Part shown: one piece after another, positions 17,426-26,267 of the stretch | Position numbering within the stretch: position 1 is the first letter of the stretch | Layout of the letters: each line of letters opens with the position of its first letter | Assembly (NCBI GenBank): GCA_025548565.1 | Contig: JAJLPB010000011.1 | Coordinates: 186,001-250,000 of the forward strand | Reading direction: 5' to 3' | Source: Rugamonas sp. A1-17 | Lineage (GTDB): Bacteria; Pseudomonadota; Gammaproteobacteria; Burkholderiales; Burkholderiaceae_D | Length of the DNA stretch: 64,000 nt | Position numbers and translations under genes: made by a program | Notes under the pieces: model-generated | Seen by the model: only the letters and a program-made list of their open reading frames with translations | The model's database searches: none | Told to the model about the DNA's origin: nothing

Positions 17426-18046
17426 TTATTGCTGCGCCACCACCGCGGACGGTGTTTGCGGATTGCGGTAGGTCTCGATCAAGCGCTCGAAGCCGACGCC
17501 GGCCCGGCCCAGGCTGCCCGGTATGCGCAGGAAGCGCGCATCGTGGTGCAGGGCCAGGATCAGGCCGTACATTTCGTACACCAGCTGCTGCGGGTCGGTG
17601 TCGGCCTTGAGGTCGCCGCTTTCGACGCACTGCTTCACGCAGCGCAGCAGCGCACCCTGCCAGGCGCCGACCATCGACATCAGCTCTTCGCGGATCGGAC
17701 CTGGACGGTCGTCATACTCCACCGCGCCGCTGATATAGATGCAGCCCGACGCCACCTCGACGCTGACCCGCTTGACCCAGCGCGCGAACATCGACTTGAG
17801 CCGCTGGATGCCGCGCGGTTCCTTTACGCTGGGGAAAAACACTTCCTGTTCGAAACGATGGTGGTACAGCTTAAGGACTTCCAACTGCAAATCTTCACGC
17901 GAGCCGAAGTGCGCGAACACGCCGGACTTGCTCATGTTCATCTTATCCGCGAGCAATCCGATGGTCAGGCCTTCCAGACCATCGCGGCTGGCCAGGTCCA
18001 GCGCCACATCCAGGATTGCTGCGCGGGTCAGTTCGCCTTTGCGCAT
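17426..18046 (-). CDS. TetR/AcrR-family regulator of the beta-oxidation operon
   Basis: A 206-residue regulator. The ATG at 18046 (MRKGELTRAAILDVA) was preferred to a GTG 48 bp upstream because TetR domains normally start within a few residues of the helix AAILDVALDLASRDG. The helix-turn-helix is LTIGLLADKMNMSKSGVFAHF (residues about 30-50). The C-terminal ligand domain has no recognisable motif. As the first gene of the tetR-acd-fadN-thioesterase-thiolase-hydratase series, it most likely represses the operon and releases DNA on binding long-chain acyl-CoA, as in PsrA- and FadR-like TetR proteins. No clear ribosome site precedes either candidate start. Confidence 0.85.
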   Translation of the reverse strand: MRKGELTRAAILDVALDLASRDGLEGLTIGLLADKMNMSKSGVFAHFGSREDLQLEVLKLYHHRFEQEVFFPSVKEPRGIQRLKSMFARWVKRVSVEVASGCIYISGAVEYDDRPGPIREELMSMVGAWQGALLRCVKQCVESGDLKADTDPQQLVYEMYGLILALHHDARFLRIPGSLGRAGVGFERLIETYRNPQTPSAVVAQQ

Positions 18047-18154
18047 AAATTTAGTTGAGGTATTAATAAGATTGCGTCCCAAGGTAACATTCACGGAGAG
18101 AAATGAGTATTCTGCTCCAGTTGAATTTACTCCGTGTGAAAAGAATTGCGAACG

Positions 18155-18164
18155 CTCGTACTAT
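18155..18164. promoter_or_regulatory. Weak candidate operator for the TetR regulator
   Basis: An imperfect ten-base palindrome of form CGAAC-GCTCG lies about 110 bp before the TetR start; four of five positions in the arms pair. TetR-type fatty acid regulators often bind short palindromes near their own promoter. The symmetry is limited and no second copy was seen, so this is only a candidate. Confidence 0.2.
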
Positions 18165-18273
18165 TATCCAGCGAGGGGTAAATGTCAAACAGTACCGTTA
18201 GAGGTGGCGTTCTATTGTCGTGATGCAACATGAGCTGTTGCCGCAGGGGGACGTCCGGCGGTAACAGCGGGGG

Positions 18274-19497
18274 TTATGGCAGGGGGCGGAGCTGGATGGA
18301 AACGGGGGCGCGCAGGCGGGCGGCGAAGGCGGTCACGCGGCGCTGCCAGGCGGCGGCGTCGCCCACCTCGCCCGACCAGCTGGCGATGGCGCCAACGTAG
18401 TAACGCAGCGGCTGGCCGGAACGGATAAGCGCCAGGATCAGCTCGTTGGCGGCGTCGGCCGCGTAGGCCGGTTCGCCAGACGGCAGCACGATGGCCACGC
18501 CAAAATCGCCGGCGCTGCGCTGCTTTACCCACTGGGTCAGCGCGCGTGCCGCCGGCAGCGGCGTGAAGGTTACCGTGGGTTCCTGGGGCGCGTAGGCCGG
18601 TGTTTTATTGAGGCCGATGGCGGCGGTCAGGCTTGCCGGGCCGCTGAAGCTGAAGGTGCTGTCGATCTGGTCGAAGTCGTGTCCGGCATCGACGGTGAAG
18701 CGCTTCACTTCCGAGACCTTGGCGCCGGCCGCGTCCCAGGCGTCGTAGCTCAGCTCGAAGATGGCGCGGATCGGGCCGTTGGCGATGACTTTCCATTTGG
18801 CGTAGTTGCGGCTGGTGTAGAGCTGCTTGCCATCCCAGATGCCGGTGCCGCCGGCGCCGCGCGTGGTGCCCACGCCATACATGTCCAGTCCCTCGCCCTC
18901 GTCCTTGTGGTAATGGTCGTGGCCCTTGTTGTACCAACGGTCGACGATGGGATAGCGCACCCGCTTGAACCAGATGTCCAGCCCGCTCGTCACCAGCACT
19001 TCCTTGCCGCTGCCCTGCGTGTCGGGCGCGGCCAGCGCCTGGCCGTAGGTGCGGTGCGCAATGCGGTCGTTTTCCCAGGCGAAGTCGTCCAGCCGCTCCG
19101 GCACGTAGCGGGCGAAGGCCTGCACCGGGAACGGCGGCGCCACCGACTCGCTCTTCTCGACCGTGAAGCTGGCGCTGTGCTCGCCGGCGGCGAAGTCGTG
19201 CTGGAAGATCAGCTCGCCGTAGGCGATGCCCTTGCCTTGTGGGTCCTTGGCCTCCGGCGCGACGTTGGTCACCTGGTACGGCAGGCTGTGGCCGGCCGCG
19301 TCGCGCACGGTCAGGCGTTGCAGCAGCGCACCCGGCAGGGCCTTGTTGACTTCGGCCCATGGGATGGCGATGGTTTCGGCCGGCCGCGCCGCGTCGAGCT
19401 CGTGGGTGGCCGTGACGGCCAGCCGTTCCGCCGCGCCGGCGGAGGTGCCGGCCATGGTCGGCAGTAATGCGAACATCAATAGGTAACGTGGCTGCAT
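18274..19497 (-). CDS. DUF4861-family secreted protein
   Basis: A 407-residue protein with signal peptide (LLMFALLPTMAGTSAGAAE). The body is beta-rich with motifs typical of DUF4861: WENDRIAHRTYGQAL, VTSGLDIWFKRVRYPIVDRW and EGLDMYGVGTTRGAGGTGIW. DUF4861 proteins occur in polysaccharide utilisation loci of Bacteroidetes and Proteobacteria beside GH88/GH105 hydrolases. A role in pectin-type or ulvan-type degradation is suspected, but I know of no firmly assigned activity. It starts 1 bp after the upstream DUF2264 gene stops, so translation is coupled. It is the last gene of the locus on this strand. Confidence 0.8.
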   Translation of the reverse strand: MQPRYLLMFALLPTMAGTSAGAAERLAVTATHELDAARPAETIAIPWAEVNKALPGALLQRLTVRDAAGHSLPYQVTNVAPEAKDPQGKGIAYGELIFQHDFAAGEHSASFTVEKSESVAPPFPVQAFARYVPERLDDFAWENDRIAHRTYGQALAAPDTQGSGKEVLVTSGLDIWFKRVRYPIVDRWYNKGHDHYHKDEGEGLDMYGVGTTRGAGGTGIWDGKQLYTSRNYAKWKVIANGPIRAIFELSYDAWDAAGAKVSEVKRFTVDAGHDFDQIDSTFSFSGPASLTAAIGLNKTPAYAPQEPTVTFTPLPAARALTQWVKQRSAGDFGVAIVLPSGEPAYAADAANELILALIRSGQPLRYYVGAIASWSGEVGDAAAWQRRVTAFAARLRAPVSIQLRPLP

Positions 19498-19498
19498 A

Positions 19499-20770
19499 TC
19501 AGTATTTCACCGGATAGTCTTTGGGGAATTGGCGGCCCGAGTAGGCCAGCTTCTGGGTCCAGTCCTGCGCCGGCGCAGTCCAGTAGGCATCGTTCTCCGG
19601 CAGGCCCAGCGACAGGAAGCCTTCGGAGGCGATGTACATGCTGCCGTTGTTGGAATACCAGTCGCCCAGCTCGGGATGGTGGCCGACGAAGCCGATGTTG
19701 AGGAAGCCGTCGCGGGTGAAGTTGCTCGGGCCCGACCACACCGTTTGATGCACGGCGTGCAGCGCGGCCCGCACCTGTCCGGCCGGCAGGCTGGCCGGCA
19801 GTTGCTTGCGCCAGGCGAGCAGGCCCAGCGGCTGGAACACGGCGGTGCGATAGGTCAACGAGCGGCCGATCGGCGGGTAGGTGCCGGTCGGCGAGATGAA
19901 GCGCTCCAGGTGCTCGCAATAGCGCTGCGTGCGTTGCAGCGCCTGCGCCAGCAGCTCCTCCGGCTTGGCGTTCCAGAACGGTCCCTTGCAGCGCACCAGC
20001 ACTTCGAGGATTTCCAGCAGCATCGGGTACATCACGTACGAGCAGTAGTAGTCGAAGTGGAAGGACTCGCCGTCCTTGATCCAGCCGTCGCCCACGTACC
20101 ACTCGTTGATCTTGCGGATGGCCAGGTTCATGCGCAGCGGATCGGCTTCCTCGCCGATGGACAACAGCCAGGCTTCGTTCATGGCGGCGAACAGCAGCCA
20201 GTTGATGTACGGCGGCTCGATCCTCCGCAGGCTCTTGATCTCGGCGATGATGCGCTGCTTGGTGACTTTGTCCAGCGGCTCCCACAGCGCTTTCGGCGCG
20301 CGCATCAGCGCGTTGGTGAAGTAGGCCGAATCGACCAGCGTCTGGCCCGGCCCTTTCCACAGCAGGTAGTCCGGGCTCTTCGGGTCGACCGAGTTGGTGT
20401 AGCTTTGCAGCGCCAGCTGTTGCAGGCGATGGCGTGTCTTGCCTTCGGCCGTGCCGTCGTCCGGCAATGCCAGCCACGGCGCGGCGCCGGCGATCAGGCG
20501 GCCGAAGCATTCAAGGTAGGCGACGCCGGGATCGCGGCCGTCCCATGTCGGGCTAAGCTCCAGCGGGAAGTTCTTCTTCAGCTTGCCCTGCGCCATGTTC
20601 GACAGCACCGGCTCGGCCATCTGTTGCAACAGGCCGGCCATGTAGGCGCGCTCGCCGCCGGCCACAGGCGCGCTGTCGGCGGCGCCGTTGGCACTTGCGG
20701 CGCCGGCGTTCATCAGGCCGGTGGCGGCGGTGCCGGCCAGCACCGCCTGCATAAAATTGCGACGTTCCAT
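19499..20770 (-). CDS. DUF2264-family protein, probable Tat export
   Basis: A 423-residue protein beginning MERRNFMQAVLAGTAATGLM, a Tat-type signal (ERRNFM) with a following Ala-rich region. DUF2264 hallmarks are FPLELSPTWDGRDPGVAYLE at about 70-90, YLECFGRLIAGAAPWL, and a GDGWIKDGESFHFDYYCSYV block at about 230. The predicted fold is an (alpha/alpha) barrel like other glycan-active proteins. DUF2264 genes are common in loci for pectin and rhamnogalacturonan use; catalytic function is not established. Ribosome site AAGGAGACACG. It lies 9 bp downstream of the GH105 gene. Confidence 0.8.
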   Translation of the reverse strand: MERRNFMQAVLAGTAATGLMNAGAASANGAADSAPVAGGERAYMAGLLQQMAEPVLSNMAQGKLKKNFPLELSPTWDGRDPGVAYLECFGRLIAGAAPWLALPDDGTAEGKTRHRLQQLALQSYTNSVDPKSPDYLLWKGPGQTLVDSAYFTNALMRAPKALWEPLDKVTKQRIIAEIKSLRRIEPPYINWLLFAAMNEAWLLSIGEEADPLRMNLAIRKINEWYVGDGWIKDGESFHFDYYCSYVMYPMLLEILEVLVRCKGPFWNAKPEELLAQALQRTQRYCEHLERFISPTGTYPPIGRSLTYRTAVFQPLGLLAWRKQLPASLPAGQVRAALHAVHQTVWSGPSNFTRDGFLNIGFVGHHPELGDWYSNNGSMYIASEGFLSLGLPENDAYWTAPAQDWTQKLAYSGRQFPKDYPVKY

Positions 20771-20779
20771 CGTGTCTCC

Positions 20780-21931
20780 TTATTTTTGATCGAGCAAGCG
20801 TACCAGTTCCGCCGACGCCAGCAGGAAAGCGCCCACGCCGAAATCCGCTGTGGAATTCTGGTCCACCACCTGGCCCGGTATCGCGCGGTCGCCTATCGGC
20901 TGGACGTAGCCGACGCGGCCATCCGGCTGCAGCGCCACCTTGCTCAGGTAATGCCAGCCCTTGCGTGCCACCGGCAGATACTCGTCGCGCGCCAACACGC
21001 CGTGGTTAATGCCCCACAGGTAGCCGTAGGTGAAGAAGGCCGTGCCGCTGGTCTCCGGTCCCGGCGCGTGTTGCGGATCGAGCAGGCTGCGGGTCCAGTA
21101 GCCTTCCGGTTGCTGGGCGCGCTTGAGCGCCTGCGCCATGTCCTTGAAGCGGGCCACGTAGTCGGCGCGGTGTGGATCGTCGACCGGCAGTTCGTCCAGC
21201 ACGCGGGCCAGCGCGGCGAATACCCAGCCGTCGCCGCGCGACCAGAAGTCTTTCTTGCCGTTGACGCTGGCGTGCGCGGGATAGACGTACTTGGCGTCGC
21301 GGTAGTACAGGTGCTCGACCGGGTCGTACATGATGCTGTTGGCGTACTCGAAATACTGGTGCAGCTTTTCCAGGTAACGGCGGTCGCCCGTCACGCCGTA
21401 CAGCTTGGTCATCACCGGCATCACCATGTACAGGCCGTCCGACCACCACCAGTAATCGTCGCGCGCGGTGCTCATCTCGTATTCCATCACCTCGCGGGCG
21501 CGGGCGATCTTGCGCGGATCGGGGGCCAGCTTGTACAGGTCGGTGTAGGTCTGGAAGCAGATCTGCCAGTCGCCGAACAGCACGTGATCGTCGGTCTCGC
21601 CGTAGGTGTGTTGCCAGCGGCTCTTGTCCGGCGAGCGCGCGCCCATCCACTGGTTGTGCTCGGCCCAGGCTTCGGCATAGCGCCGGTAGGCCTCGTTGTG
21701 CGTGACCTGGTAGGCCGCCATATTCCCCGTCTGGTAGGCCGCCACGTGCCAGAACGCCCACTGCTGCGCGGGCGTGCTGCGCTGCCAGTGTCCGTTGACC
21801 TGGTCGATGATGGCGACCACCTCCGCCCTGCTGGCGTCGATGGCCGCGCCGTCCTTTGCCGGCGTGGCGCAGCCGCCCAGCGTGACGGCCAGCAGCAACA
21901 GCAATCCTTGCGCGTATTTTTTTAGGTTCAT
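20780..21931 (-). CDS. GH105/GH88-family unsaturated glucuronyl/rhamnogalacturonyl hydrolase
   Basis: A 383-residue lipoprotein: the signal ends LAVTLGGC with the lipid-modified Cys at about 21. The (alpha/alpha)6-barrel has the hallmark RDDYWWWSDGLYMVMPVM (about 160-177), with the Asp that acts as general acid in YteR. KKDFWSRGDGWVFAALARVL (about 230-248) holds the second conserved Asp, and ETSGTAFFTYGYLWGI follows. Family members hydrolyse the 4,5-unsaturated uronic acid left by polysaccharide lyases. A lyase must therefore act upstream; the BNR protein of this locus is the candidate. The likely position is periplasmic or outer-membrane associated. No ribosome site is obvious, and a terminator-like hairpin lies just in front. 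Confidence 0.88.
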   Translation of the reverse strand: MNLKKYAQGLLLLLAVTLGGCATPAKDGAAIDASRAEVVAIIDQVNGHWQRSTPAQQWAFWHVAAYQTGNMAAYQVTHNEAYRRYAEAWAEHNQWMGARSPDKSRWQHTYGETDDHVLFGDWQICFQTYTDLYKLAPDPRKIARAREVMEYEMSTARDDYWWWSDGLYMVMPVMTKLYGVTGDRRYLEKLHQYFEYANSIMYDPVEHLYYRDAKYVYPAHASVNGKKDFWSRGDGWVFAALARVLDELPVDDPHRADYVARFKDMAQALKRAQQPEGYWTRSLLDPQHAPGPETSGTAFFTYGYLWGINHGVLARDEYLPVARKGWHYLSKVALQPDGRVGYVQPIGDRAIPGQVVDQNSTADFGVGAFLLASAELVRLLDQK

Positions 21932-21940
21932 AGTGTCATG

Positions 21941-21978
21941 TAAAAAAGGGCCGAAGGCGCGGGACCGCCACCTTCGGC
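21941..21978 (-). terminator. Intrinsic terminator-like hairpin between BNR and GH105 genes
   Basis: On the minus strand an eight-base perfect stem (GCCGAAGG/CCTTCGGC, 21950-21957 with 21971-21978) closes a 13-base GC-rich loop and is followed by CCCTTTTTTAC. This is a normal rho-independent terminator. It ends about 10 bp before the GH105 start, so the downstream enzyme genes need read-through or control at this point. Confidence 0.7.
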
Positions 21979-22027
21979 ATAAATGCCCGGAACCATGACG
22001 TGGCTCCGGTCTGGAGTGCTCGGTACT

Positions 22028-23323
22028 TTAAGGTTTCCACTGCCACACCTGCACTGGCGACGACGCGCCGGCGGACGCGCCCTCGCCGTCCAGCTGCGGC
22101 ACATCCTGCACGAACAGATGCAATTCGCCGCGCCGCCGCCACAGCTCGGTGTCGAACGACGGTTCCCACGCGCCCACCGGCGCCGTGCCCAGGTCGCGCA
22201 CGGTCCAGCGCGGCCGGTGCAGGTCGGCGACGGTGGCCACCGATACCTTGTTGCCGCGCTCGGCATCGCGGAACACCAGCAGGGCGCGCTGATGGTCCAC
22301 CATGATCTGCGGCCGCGATATCGGTATCGCCTTCGTGCCCAGGCCGCTCAGCGAAAACGGCGTGCGGCGGAAGTCCAGGTCCAGCTGCCGCCAGGCGCCG
22401 CCATCGCGGTACAGCAGGTGATACTGCGGCACCGTCGAACCGGCCACGCGCCAGTAGCTGGCGATCACCGGCTCGCCGTCGGCGCCGGCCGCCATCGAGG
22501 TCTGGTTGATCAGCTCGCTGTTCTGCGGGATGTGTGCGGCGTACTCGGCGCTGCCGGCGGTGATCGGCAGTGCGTAGCGTTCGCCGCTGCTGTTCTCCCA
22601 CGTCAGGCCGCCGTCGCGCGAGCGGGCGTAGGCCATGTCGTGGTTGCTGGCCACGTCCGGCGATTCGCGCCACACCCACGACAGGTGAATGATGCCGGCG
22701 CGGTCGACGAAGGCTTGCCAGTAGGCGCTGCGCTGCCCTTCCCCGTCGATCAGCTTGCTGTGCAGCCGGGTCCAGCTGCTGCTCTTCACGTCGTAGCGGT
22801 TCATCACCAGGTTGCCGTGGCCTGAGCCGCCGTCGCGGTAGAGGAACAGCAGGCCGCCGTCCGGGCAGCGGAAGAACTCGGGATAGGTGGCCGAGTCCTC
22901 GTCCCTGCCCAGCATCGGCGTTTCCGGCCCCAGCTCCAGCGCGCCGGGGCGCGTGCCGCGTGCGTAACGCAAGCGCTGGTTGTGCGCGTCCCACGCCAGG
23001 TGCAGGTAGCCGGCGCCGTCCACCATGATGCTGATGCTGTTGTGCGCGTCGGCCGCGTTGCCGCGGTACGGCGTGCGCTGCAGCGCCCAGCGCGTGCTGC
23101 CCAGCCTGCGCTTGCCCAGCACCACGGCCGCGTCCTTGTCGTAGAAGGCGATGTACTGCGTGTCGCCGTCCGACACCAGCGAGTTCTTGCGGAACACCAC
23201 GGCGTTGACCGAATTGTTCGCCCAGCCCGGCGCGACATCGACCACGCGCGCGGGACCGGCGGCCTGCGCCGCGCAAGCCACGCAGGCCAGCAGCAACGGC
23301 AGCAGATGCTTAGAACTTGCCAC
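22028..23323 (-). CDS. BNR-propeller secreted protein, possible PL24/PL25-like polysaccharide lyase
   Basis: A 431-residue protein. I take the GTG at 23323 as start, because it opens a clean signal peptide (KHLLPLLLACVACAAQAAG) and lies inside the last codons of the upstream receptor gene (14-bp overlap). Longer frames would sit deeper in that gene. The body has repeated beta-propeller blades of the BNR_4 type: NSISIMVDGAGYLHLAWDAH, then RCPDGGLLFLYRDG and RSRDGGLTWENS. Some BNR_4-like seven-blade propellers are ulvan lyases (PL24, PL25). A lyase would provide the substrate for the GH105 enzyme. The catalytic residues are not certain from reading alone, so an inert sugar-binding propeller is the main alternative. 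Confidence 0.75.
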   Translation of the reverse strand: MASSKHLLPLLLACVACAAQAAGPARVVDVAPGWANNSVNAVVFRKNSLVSDGDTQYIAFYDKDAAVVLGKRRLGSTRWALQRTPYRGNAADAHNSISIMVDGAGYLHLAWDAHNQRLRYARGTRPGALELGPETPMLGRDEDSATYPEFFRCPDGGLLFLYRDGGSGHGNLVMNRYDVKSSSWTRLHSKLIDGEGQRSAYWQAFVDRAGIIHLSWVWRESPDVASNHDMAYARSRDGGLTWENSSGERYALPITAGSAEYAAHIPQNSELINQTSMAAGADGEPVIASYWRVAGSTVPQYHLLYRDGGAWRQLDLDFRRTPFSLSGLGTKAIPISRPQIMVDHQRALLVFRDAERGNKVSVATVADLHRPRWTVRDLGTAPVGAWEPSFDTELWRRRGELHLFVQDVPQLDGEGASAGASSPVQVWQWKP

Positions 23324-26159
23324 GCAGTCCAACCTTGATGGTGCGGCCGTCGTACTTGGCGTAGTCCATACGCGTCTTCTTGCCGCTGCCATACTGGCCG
23401 CTGGCGTCTTCGAAGTAATCGTAGGACAGCGTGTTGGACAGGTTCATGGCGTCGATGCGCAGCTCCAGCTGTTCGTTGATCTTGTAGCTGGCGTTGGCGT
23501 CCAGGTAGCCGCGTCCCGCGTGCCAGCGGATCAGGTCATCGCCGAGGTTGCGTGGATTGTCCGAGTGCAGCGAACGGCCCTTGTAGTTGTAGGACATGCG
23601 CAGCGCCAGCGGTCCGCGCTCATAGTAGGCGGTGGTGCTGTAGGCATACTTCGGCACCGAGTTGACCTCGATCTCCTTGCCTGCGTTGGTGATCCACTTG
23701 GCGCTGTTGAACGGATCGATGTGCGTGTAGCTGGCCAGCGCGCCAAAGCCCTTGAACGGTTCCGGCAGGAAGGTGAACGCCTGCTGGTAGGCCAGCTCGT
23801 AACCCTTCAGCGTCTGCTCGCCGGCGTTGGTGTAGCTGCGCAGGGTCATCGGCAGGTTGGGATCGACGTGGCCGTTGGCATCCTGGAAGATCGCGCCCAG
23901 CGCCGTGTCCGGCAAGCCCAGCGCGCCGAAGGTGGTGTTGGTGGTGTTGGCCACGGTGGCATCGGTCAGCTTCTTGCGGAACACGGCGGCCGACAGCAGG
24001 CTGCCCGGCTGGAAGTACCACTCCAGGCTGGTGTCCAGGTTCTTCGATTGCTGCGGCTTCAGGCTGGCGTTGCCGGCGGTGGCCGAGTTGTCGAAGGGAT
24101 TCGGGATGACGGTCTGCGCCGCGATGATCGACAGCGAGGCCCGGCTCACGGTCTTGCCCCACGAAGCGCGCCACATCAGGTTCTCGGTCACGTCCAGCGC
24201 CGCGCTGAAGGCTGGCAGCACGTTGCTGTAGGTGCCCTGCTCGTGGTTGGCGGCGTAGGTCAGGCTGGCGCCCTGCTGCTTGAAGTTGTCGATGCCGGTT
24301 TCGGTGCGCGAGTAGCGCACGCCGGCGTTGAAGCGCAGCTCATGCCCGCCGACCTCGCCCTTGAAGTCGGACTGAATGAAACCGGTCGACACTTTTTCCG
24401 TCGCGCTGAAGCTCTGCGCCGGCGTGAACGTGGCCTCGGTGTTGTAGCCCAGCGGATCGAAGGCCGAGAAGGTGGCGCCGCGGGTGAAGGTGCCCCAGGC
24501 GTGCGGCCAGCCGGCGCCCATGTCGAGATTGTCGATTGGCAGCGAGGTGGTCATCAGGCCACGCATGCCGGCGTTGCCAAGGCCGTTGAGCTTGGCGGTG
24601 GCGGCGGCCGTGCCGTTGCGCTTGGCGATGCCCTTGGTGGTTTCCACGTACACCACGCCGGTCTTCAGGTGGCCGGTCCAGTCGCCTGGCAGGTCGTAGT
24701 CCCAGTCCGCGACCAGACGGCCCTGCTTGCCCTTGTCGGTCTCGCGGGTCCAGGTGGTGCCGACGCCGAAGCCCTGGTAGTTGTTCAGGTCGGTGTAGCT
24801 GGAGGTGGACGACAGCGATGGATAGACGTGGTCGCTGCCGTAGTCGATGGTGGAGTCGACGCCGAAGATCTGGCCCGACAGCGTGTCCTGGTAAGTGAGC
24901 GCGTTGCTGTTGTTGGCGCTCAGTTGGCCCGTCAACGCCAGCTTGCTGGTGGCGGCCCAGCGGCCGTTCAAGGCGGCGTAGCCGAACTTGGTCTCGTCCT
25001 CGCTGTAGGTCACGCCGCTGCTGTACGAGGTGTTGCCGAAGGTGCCGGTCAGCAGGTTGGAGTCGGGATCGATGTGCACGTTCAGCGGCACCAGGCCGTT
25101 GTGGCCGTTCTGGCCTGCCGGCGCGGCGCGGTTGGTGGTCTTGCTGTTGCGGATCAGCAGGCCCATGTACATCTCGTCGCGGTGGTTGGTCAGCTTGGAA
25201 CCAAGCACGTCGAGGCTCAGGTTCAGGTCGGCCGTCTTGTACTGCAGCGACGACACCAGGCCGTCGCGGGTGCGCTCGTTGGCCGAGCCGTAGAAGCGGT
25301 AGATGCGCGGCAGCAGCGCGTTGTCGATCTGGCTGCGGGTGTAGCCGCCGAGGTTGGCGCGCGGATCGTCGTAGTCCAGCTGCATCGCGAAGTTGCCCTT
25401 GACCGGGCTCTGGCTGCCGCGCGCCGAGCTGTTGTAGCCGCCGGTGGCCTCGAAGCCGGAGCGGTTGTTGGTGCTGGCCGAATGCGAGACGCCGGCCAGG
25501 AAGCCCCAGTGGCCCCAGGTGTTGGAGTACAGCGCGAAGCCCATCGGGTCGGCGTTCTTGGACATGGTGTTGTACGCCTCGGACACGGCGTAGCGGATGG
25601 TGCGCTTGGGATTGTCGAACGGACGCGGGGTCTGCAGGTCGACCACGCCGCCCAGGCCGCCTTCGCTGAGCTCGGCCAGCGGCGACTTGTAGAAATCGAC
25701 CCGGCCGAACAGTTCCGACGCGAACACGTCGTAGTTGAAGCCGCGTGCCGCGCTGCCGATGGTGCTGGTGGAAGTGGTGTTGACCGGCGCGCCGTTGAGC
25801 GTGGTCACCGAATACTCGGTCGGCAAGCCGCGGATCGAGATGCGCTGGCCTTCGGCCGAGCTCTCGTCGCGGTTGAGGATGATGCCGGGCACGCGCTGCA
25901 GCGATTCGGCGATGTTCGCCTCGGGGAATTTGCCGATGTCCTCCGCCACGATGGAGTCGCGCACGCCGATGGCCTGCTGCTTGAGGTTCAAGGCTTTTTG
26001 CAGGCTGGAGCGGAAGCCGGTGACCACCACGGTGGTCGGCTCGGCGGCGGCGCCCTCTGCCGGTGCGGCCGGCGCGGCCGCCTGCTGGGCGGCGGCGTCG
26101 TTGCCGTAGGCCGCTGCCAATGCCAGCGGCAGCAGAGTGGCGAGTAGTTTCTTATGCAT
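23310..26159 (-). CDS. TonB-dependent outer-membrane receptor for oligosaccharide uptake
   Basis: A 949-residue receptor. The start at 26159 (MHKKLLATLLPLALAAAYG) has a strong ribosome site (GGGGGAAATA). After an Ala/Pro-rich stretch comes TTVVVTGFRSSLQKAL, the TonB-box and plug entry. The plug has DIGKFPEANIAESLQRVPG and GLGGVVDLQTPRPFDNP, and the barrel ends in Phe (KVGLRGKF). This is the Xanthomonas/Caulobacter type of carbohydrate TonB receptor that works without SusD. It brings oligosaccharides released outside the cell into the periplasm. Position at the head of the locus, next to a LacI regulator and operators, supports sugar-induced expression. The substrate is inferred from the GH105 neighbour. 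Confidence 0.92.
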   Translation of the reverse strand: MHKKLLATLLPLALAAAYGNDAAAQQAAAPAAPAEGAAAEPTTVVVTGFRSSLQKALNLKQQAIGVRDSIVAEDIGKFPEANIAESLQRVPGIILNRDESSAEGQRISIRGLPTEYSVTTLNGAPVNTTSTSTIGSAARGFNYDVFASELFGRVDFYKSPLAELSEGGLGGVVDLQTPRPFDNPKRTIRYAVSEAYNTMSKNADPMGFALYSNTWGHWGFLAGVSHSASTNNRSGFEATGGYNSSARGSQSPVKGNFAMQLDYDDPRANLGGYTRSQIDNALLPRIYRFYGSANERTRDGLVSSLQYKTADLNLSLDVLGSKLTNHRDEMYMGLLIRNSKTTNRAAPAGQNGHNGLVPLNVHIDPDSNLLTGTFGNTSYSSGVTYSEDETKFGYAALNGRWAATSKLALTGQLSANNSNALTYQDTLSGQIFGVDSTIDYGSDHVYPSLSSTSSYTDLNNYQGFGVGTTWTRETDKGKQGRLVADWDYDLPGDWTGHLKTGVVYVETTKGIAKRNGTAAATAKLNGLGNAGMRGLMTTSLPIDNLDMGAGWPHAWGTFTRGATFSAFDPLGYNTEATFTPAQSFSATEKVSTGFIQSDFKGEVGGHELRFNAGVRYSRTETGIDNFKQQGASLTYAANHEQGTYSNVLPAFSAALDVTENLMWRASWGKTVSRASLSIIAAQTVIPNPFDNSATAGNASLKPQQSKNLDTSLEWYFQPGSLLSAAVFRKKLTDATVANTTNTTFGALGLPDTALGAIFQDANGHVDPNLPMTLRSYTNAGEQTLKGYELAYQQAFTFLPEPFKGFGALASYTHIDPFNSAKWITNAGKEIEVNSVPKYAYSTTAYYERGPLALRMSYNYKGRSLHSDNPRNLGDDLIRWHAGRGYLDANASYKINEQLELRIDAMNLSNTLSYDYFEDASGQYGSGKKTRMDYAKYDGRTIKVGLRGKF

Positions 26160-26170
26160 TATTTCCCCCG

Positions 26171-26186
26171 TTGTTGTGTGCAACAA
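26171..26186. repeat. Perfect inverted repeat in the receptor leader
   Basis: TTGTTG-TGTG-CAACAA is a 6-4-6 perfect palindrome 12 bp before the TonB-receptor start codon. It lies between the putative promoter and the ribosome site. It may be an mRNA hairpin that sets translation or stability, or a site for another repressor. Confidence 0.5.
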
Positions 26187-26215
26187 TCTAAAGATTCACT
26201 GTGTAGTTTTGTCAC
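26187..26215 (-). promoter_or_regulatory. Putative sigma-70 promoter for the TonB receptor operon
   Basis: On the minus strand, -35 GTGACA (26215-26210) and -10 TTTAGA (26192-26187) are separated by exactly 17 bp. Transcription would start about 20 bp before the receptor start codon. The upstream operator at 26268-26285 then lies about 55-75 bp before the -35. Confidence 0.45.
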
Positions 26216-26267
26216 GGCGCGCCGGTGTCTCCTGAAAAACGCGTCACGTTTGCCTGATTTTTCGGCA

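Noticed and set aside
23151..26147. A 998-codon open frame opposite the TonB receptor, and a similar one at 19529-21925.
   Set aside because: Both mirror real genes on the minus strand and have no signal or motif.
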